DNA of 64,000 nt, from NCBI GenBank assembly GCA_016794365.1, contig JAEUKB010000059.1, positions 62,001 through 126,000 of the forward strand, given 5' to 3'. The notes under the pieces are model-generated. The model was not told the origin of the DNA. It saw only the letters and a list, made by a program, of their open reading frames with translations, and did no database searches. The stretch's first letter is position 1. Each line of letters opens with the position of its first letter. The DNA comes from Myxococcales bacterium. Lineage in GTDB: Bacteria > Myxococcota_A > Polyangia > Palsa-1104 > JAEUJZ01. Made by a program: the position numbers and the translations under genes. Of the stretch, positions 61,549 through 64,000 are shown one piece after another.

Positions 61549-62292
61549 CTCTGCCAGCGTGCCGTTGTAGATGTCGAGATCGACGTTGCCGCTGATTCCC
61601 GACACCGATCCGGTCGCAGAATACTGCCAGAAGCGCAGCCGACCCCAAGCCGGAGGCAGCGACGGACAGCTCACACCCCAGTGCGCGACCCACATATACG
61701 GAAGCGGACTCGGAGTCGGATTCCCAAGACCGCTCCAGAATCCCGGTGACGTGTACAGCGCAGGAAGTCGTCCGGTGCGCGACTTGACTCGCTGAAGCCA
61801 CGTATTGACCCGCGCTGCGATGTTGGCGGAAGAGACTCCACTTGTAACTTCCACATCAATGACCGGAGGAATGTCCCCTGCGCCAAAGCCCACCGCGCTC
61901 AGCTGATTGACCAGCAAATCCGCCTGCGCTGTTGCATCTTGACTGGGCCGAAAGAACTGATACGCACCGACGGTCAGACCCGCTGCTTTGGCATTCTTCC
62001 AGTTGGTCGCAAACTTCGGATCCAGAAAGCCGGTGCCATCACTTACGCGAATGATCGCAAACTGCTTGCCCGCTGCTTTGACCGCCGCCCAGTTGATCGT
62101 CCCTTGATAGTAAGAGACATCGATTCCGTACACCTTGTTACTGCCCGAACAGACCGTTGCTTCGGCGCTGAATTCACCTTCGATCATCGAGCTGCCAGCG
62201 GTTGCTTCTTCCAGTCCATCCTTCCCAAGCGGATCGCCACAGCCAATCAGCGTCAGTACAACCGGAAGTGCCAGCACAGAGAGCTTTTTCAT
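61534..62292 (-). CDS. Glycoside hydrolase family 25 lysozyme-like lipoprotein
   Basis: 252 residues with signal peptide and lipobox LIGC (Cys about 18), then a GH25 (muramidase) domain. The start of the barrel is GIDVSYYQGTINWAAVKAAG and the catalytic pair is in PPVIDVEVTS (D-x-E). The C-terminus has the typical LRFWQYSATGSV. It would cut MurNAc-GlcNAc bonds in peptidoglycan. ATG 62292 has AAGGAA upstream (TTG and CTG starts further 5' would add a non-signal extension). The 3' end overlaps the RCK gene by 15 bp (convergent). Confidence 0.92.
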   Translation of the reverse strand: MKKLSVLALPVVLTLIGCGDPLGKDGLEEATAGSSMIEGEFSAEATVCSGSNKVYGIDVSYYQGTINWAAVKAAGKQFAIIRVSDGTGFLDPKFATNWKNAKAAGLTVGAYQFFRPSQDATAQADLLVNQLSAVGFGAGDIPPVIDVEVTSGVSSANIAARVNTWLQRVKSRTGRLPALYTSPGFWSGLGNPTPSPLPYMWVAHWGVSCPSLPPAWGRLRFWQYSATGSVSGISGNVDLDIYNGTLAELRGL

Positions 62293-62470
62293 CGTCGTTT
62301 CCTTTTTCAAGCGGCGCATGCGCTGAAGGATAGGAAGGATCCGAGCGTCCTTCGATGCGCGCTGTTTCCTGCTTCCTATTGCACGACATGTACCAAGCGG
62401 ACGATGACCAGTGTGCGACGAGCGCGATCCGAAAGAATGACTTCCGCGCTGGGGGTTTAGACCCCACCTG
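62293..62470. promoter_or_regulatory. Intergenic region with divergent starts
   Basis: 178 bp between the GH25 lipoprotein (minus) and the membrane protein gene (plus). No clear promoter boxes or hairpin seen beyond the AAGGAA serving the lysozyme gene. Confidence 0.3.
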
Positions 62471-64000
62471 ATGGACAGGCACAGCGATTCGACATACAAG
62501 CGCTACATGATCGATCCAGCGACCCACGCATCCGATTCCAGTTCCCCTTCAGCCGATTCAGCTTCACAGTCCGCAGCCCCGGACCCTTCGCCAAGTCCCG
62601 CGACGGACTCCCAGCTTCCAGAGCGCATCCTTTCGCTCGGTCCACAGATCGCAGGCGGACTGCTGTGCATCAATGCTGCGCTGGTGCTGCTGAGCGCGTT
62701 TGTGATTCCTGTCGATCCCGCGCTGGGACCGATGTTTGCGCCAGAGCGAGGCATTGTCCCAGCGATCATCGATGCCCTGATCGGAGTCTCTCTGTTATCG
62801 AAAAAGACCAAGTACATCGTGTGGGCGATCGTGCGAACGGTGCTGGGAACGGTGGTTTATACCGCGCTCTCGATCACCAAAGAACCGATGATCGCCGCGT
62901 CGCAGGTGATGGTCGGATTGTCCTTGCTGCTGCTGCTCATCGGTCAGGCTGGACGGCTCCGCATCGGAGTCGCCAGCGCGCTGTTCTTTGTGTACTCGCT
63001 GCTGAACATCTCTGGACTGAGCGTGACCCTGCTTGGAGTCAATCCGCTCGGTCCCGTCATTCAGCACGTACTCCGCGACATTGAGTCTGCTCCCGACGTG
63101 CTGGTTGGACAGCGGACGCACTACCACATCAAGAAGCCCTCTCATCACTGGTATCTGCGCAAAGACAAAGAAGCGAAGAAAACGAACCCACTGGCCGATC
63201 TGTGGCTGACGCGTCCTGATCTGGATGCGCACGTACTCATCATCGTGGAAAAAGTACCGGGTCAGCGTCTTTTGCCGGATGCGCTCGTCGAAGCCATGGT
63301 CGAAAACACGCGCGGCGCATCATCCGCGCTGACCGAGCTATCGCGTGAGCCAATGCCACGTCATCCCAAAAAAGGTCGCGTGGTTCATCTGCGAGCAACG
63401 GTAAACGGACAGAAGCTGGAATACCTAAGCGGTACGCTCGCCGCCTATGAATACGGCTATCAGATCATCACGTTTGCGTCGCAGAAGTCGTTTCCCAAAG
63501 TTGAAGCAGAGCTGCGCAGCATCTTCGATTCCTTTGAACTCCCAACCGATGAAGCGCTGGGTGTTCCCGATGATGCAGAGCCCGGTGTGGTCAGCAAAGT
63601 CGTCGGTCTGAACCAGCCGTACGAGCTGACAGCACCCGATGGGAATTACTTTTTGCGCAAACAGGAAGCAGCGCACAAAGACAATCCGCTCGCAGATCGC
63701 TGGCTGGTTCGTCCCGATCTGGATGCCCACATCCTGGTCATCGCAGAGCGTCTCGAAGGCGCGGATCTAAACCCCGATCACTACGTACGCGCGGTGGCGG
63801 ACGCTGCACGCGCCAACTTTGGCGCCACAGATGTGTCCACAGAAGTGCTCGACAGTCATCCCAAAGAAGGCCGACTCCTACATGCCAAAGCCACCGTCAA
63901 CGGACTGGCCATGGAGTACTACTTTGGCTGCTTTGCGCGCGGCGAACAAGCCTTCCAAGTCCTCACCTTTGTCCGCCAAGATGAGTTCCCCGCGCTGGCC
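62471..64000 (+). CDS. Membrane protein with tandem repeated C-terminal domain, 3' end outside window
   Basis: Open frame from ATG 62471 (or the in-frame ATG 62507) to the window end, 510 codons without a stop. A Ser/Pro/Ala-rich N-terminus is followed by about five hydrophobic helices (for example GGLLCINAALVLLSAFVIPV and SQVMVGLSLLLLLIG) up to residue about 215. Then two tandem domains of about 140-160 residues share clear internal similarity: NPLADLWLTRPDLDAHVLI against NPLADRWLVRPDLDAHILV, and HPKKGRVVHLRATVNG against HPKEGRLLHAKATVNG. They resemble a PsbP/DUF1795-like fold by eye. Function unknown. Confidence 0.75.
   Translation, partial: MDRHSDSTYKRYMIDPATHASDSSSPSADSASQSAAPDPSPSPATDSQLPERILSLGPQIAGGLLCINAALVLLSAFVIPVDPALGPMFAPERGIVPAIIDALIGVSLLSKKTKYIVWAIVRTVLGTVVYTALSITKEPMIAASQVMVGLSLLLLLIGQAGRLRIGVASALFFVYSLLNISGLSVTLLGVNPLGPVIQHVLRDIESAPDVLVGQRTHYHIKKPSHHWYLRKDKEAKKTNPLADLWLTRPDLDAHVLIIVEKVPGQRLLPDALVEAMVENTRGASSALTELSREPMPRHPKKGRVVHLRATVNGQKLEYLSGTLAAYEYGYQIITFASQKSFPKVEAELRSIFDSFELPTDEALGVPDDAEPGVVSKVVGLNQPYELTAPDGNYFLRKQEAAHKDNPLADRWLVRPDLDAHILVIAERLEGADLNPDHYVRAVADAARANFGATDVSTEVLDSHPKEGRLLHAKATVNGLAMEYYFGCFARGEQAFQVLTFVRQDEFPALA

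Overview
The window is 64 kb of visibly G+C-rich bacterial chromosome carrying about 56 protein-coding genes, many in short same-strand groups with 4-bp ATGA overlaps. The gene mix points to a Gram-negative didermic bacterium: TonB-dependent receptor, many lipoproteins with a lipobox, MreBCD/PBP2/RodA, multi-PAS sensor kinases, PPK2, FG-GAP/VCBS lipoproteins and a type-2 acyl-ACP desaturase. I infer a deltaproteobacterial (Myxococcota-like) genome. No rRNA, tRNA, CRISPR array, transposase or phage gene was seen.

Layout. 0-8 kb: the 3' end of guaA, small unknown genes, a Ca2+/cation antiporter-like protein, a degenerate M23 (LytM) protein, a histone-H1-like lysine/alanine repeat protein, and a YbjN-PspA pair. 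8-14.3 kb (minus): the rod-shape operon mreB-mreC-mreD-mrdA-rodA with an O-methyltransferase as last gene. 14.5-22.7 kb: a lipoprotein hydrolase, a VWA-FHA membrane protein, tyrS-birA, an IPT/TIG lipoprotein and a diacylglycerol-kinase-family enzyme. 22.8-27.2 kb: acyl-ACP desaturase, quinone oxidoreductase, a prokaryotic ionotropic-glutamate-receptor-like protein and a DUF938 methyltransferase.

27.2-38.0 kb is the most interesting part. Two minus-strand sensor fragments lie here: one at 35590-38001 (PAS-PAS-PAS-GAF-PAS-half PAS, no kinase) and one at 27238-28624 (other half PAS-HisKA-HATPase-receiver, no proper start). Each is broken inside a PAS domain at the same 7-bp sequence (TGACCGA on the + strand, 28625-28631 and 35762-35768). 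Joining them at one copy restores a continuous frame of 1208 codons plus a stop, with a complete PAS domain. I infer that one large hybrid sensor kinase was split by a 7.1-kb segment flanked by a 7-bp direct repeat. The segment carries, all on one strand, a cobalamin (AdoCbl) riboswitch, class I ribonucleotide reductase nrdA-nrdB, a PAS-STAS (RsbR-like) protein and polyphosphate kinase 2, but no visible transposase.

38-52 kb: secreted or surface functions (lipoproteins, an amidase, two FG-GAP lipoproteins, TonB receptor with partner lipoprotein and acyltransferase) mixed with ogt, a NhaR-like LysR regulator behind six tandem Shine-Dalgarno repeats, an FAD monooxygenase and ybaK. 52-57 kb: SDR, GMC oxidoreductase, DUF218 lipoprotein, dnaB and a small STAS/SpoIIAA-like protein. 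57.3-60.3 kb (minus): an overlapping four-gene set with an ECF sigma factor, a membrane protein in anti-sigma position, an outer-membrane barrel-like protein and an unknown protein. 60.5-64 kb: a two-TM RCK protein lacking a K+ filter, a GH25 lysozyme-like lipoprotein, and a membrane protein with a tandem C-terminal domain that runs off the window end.
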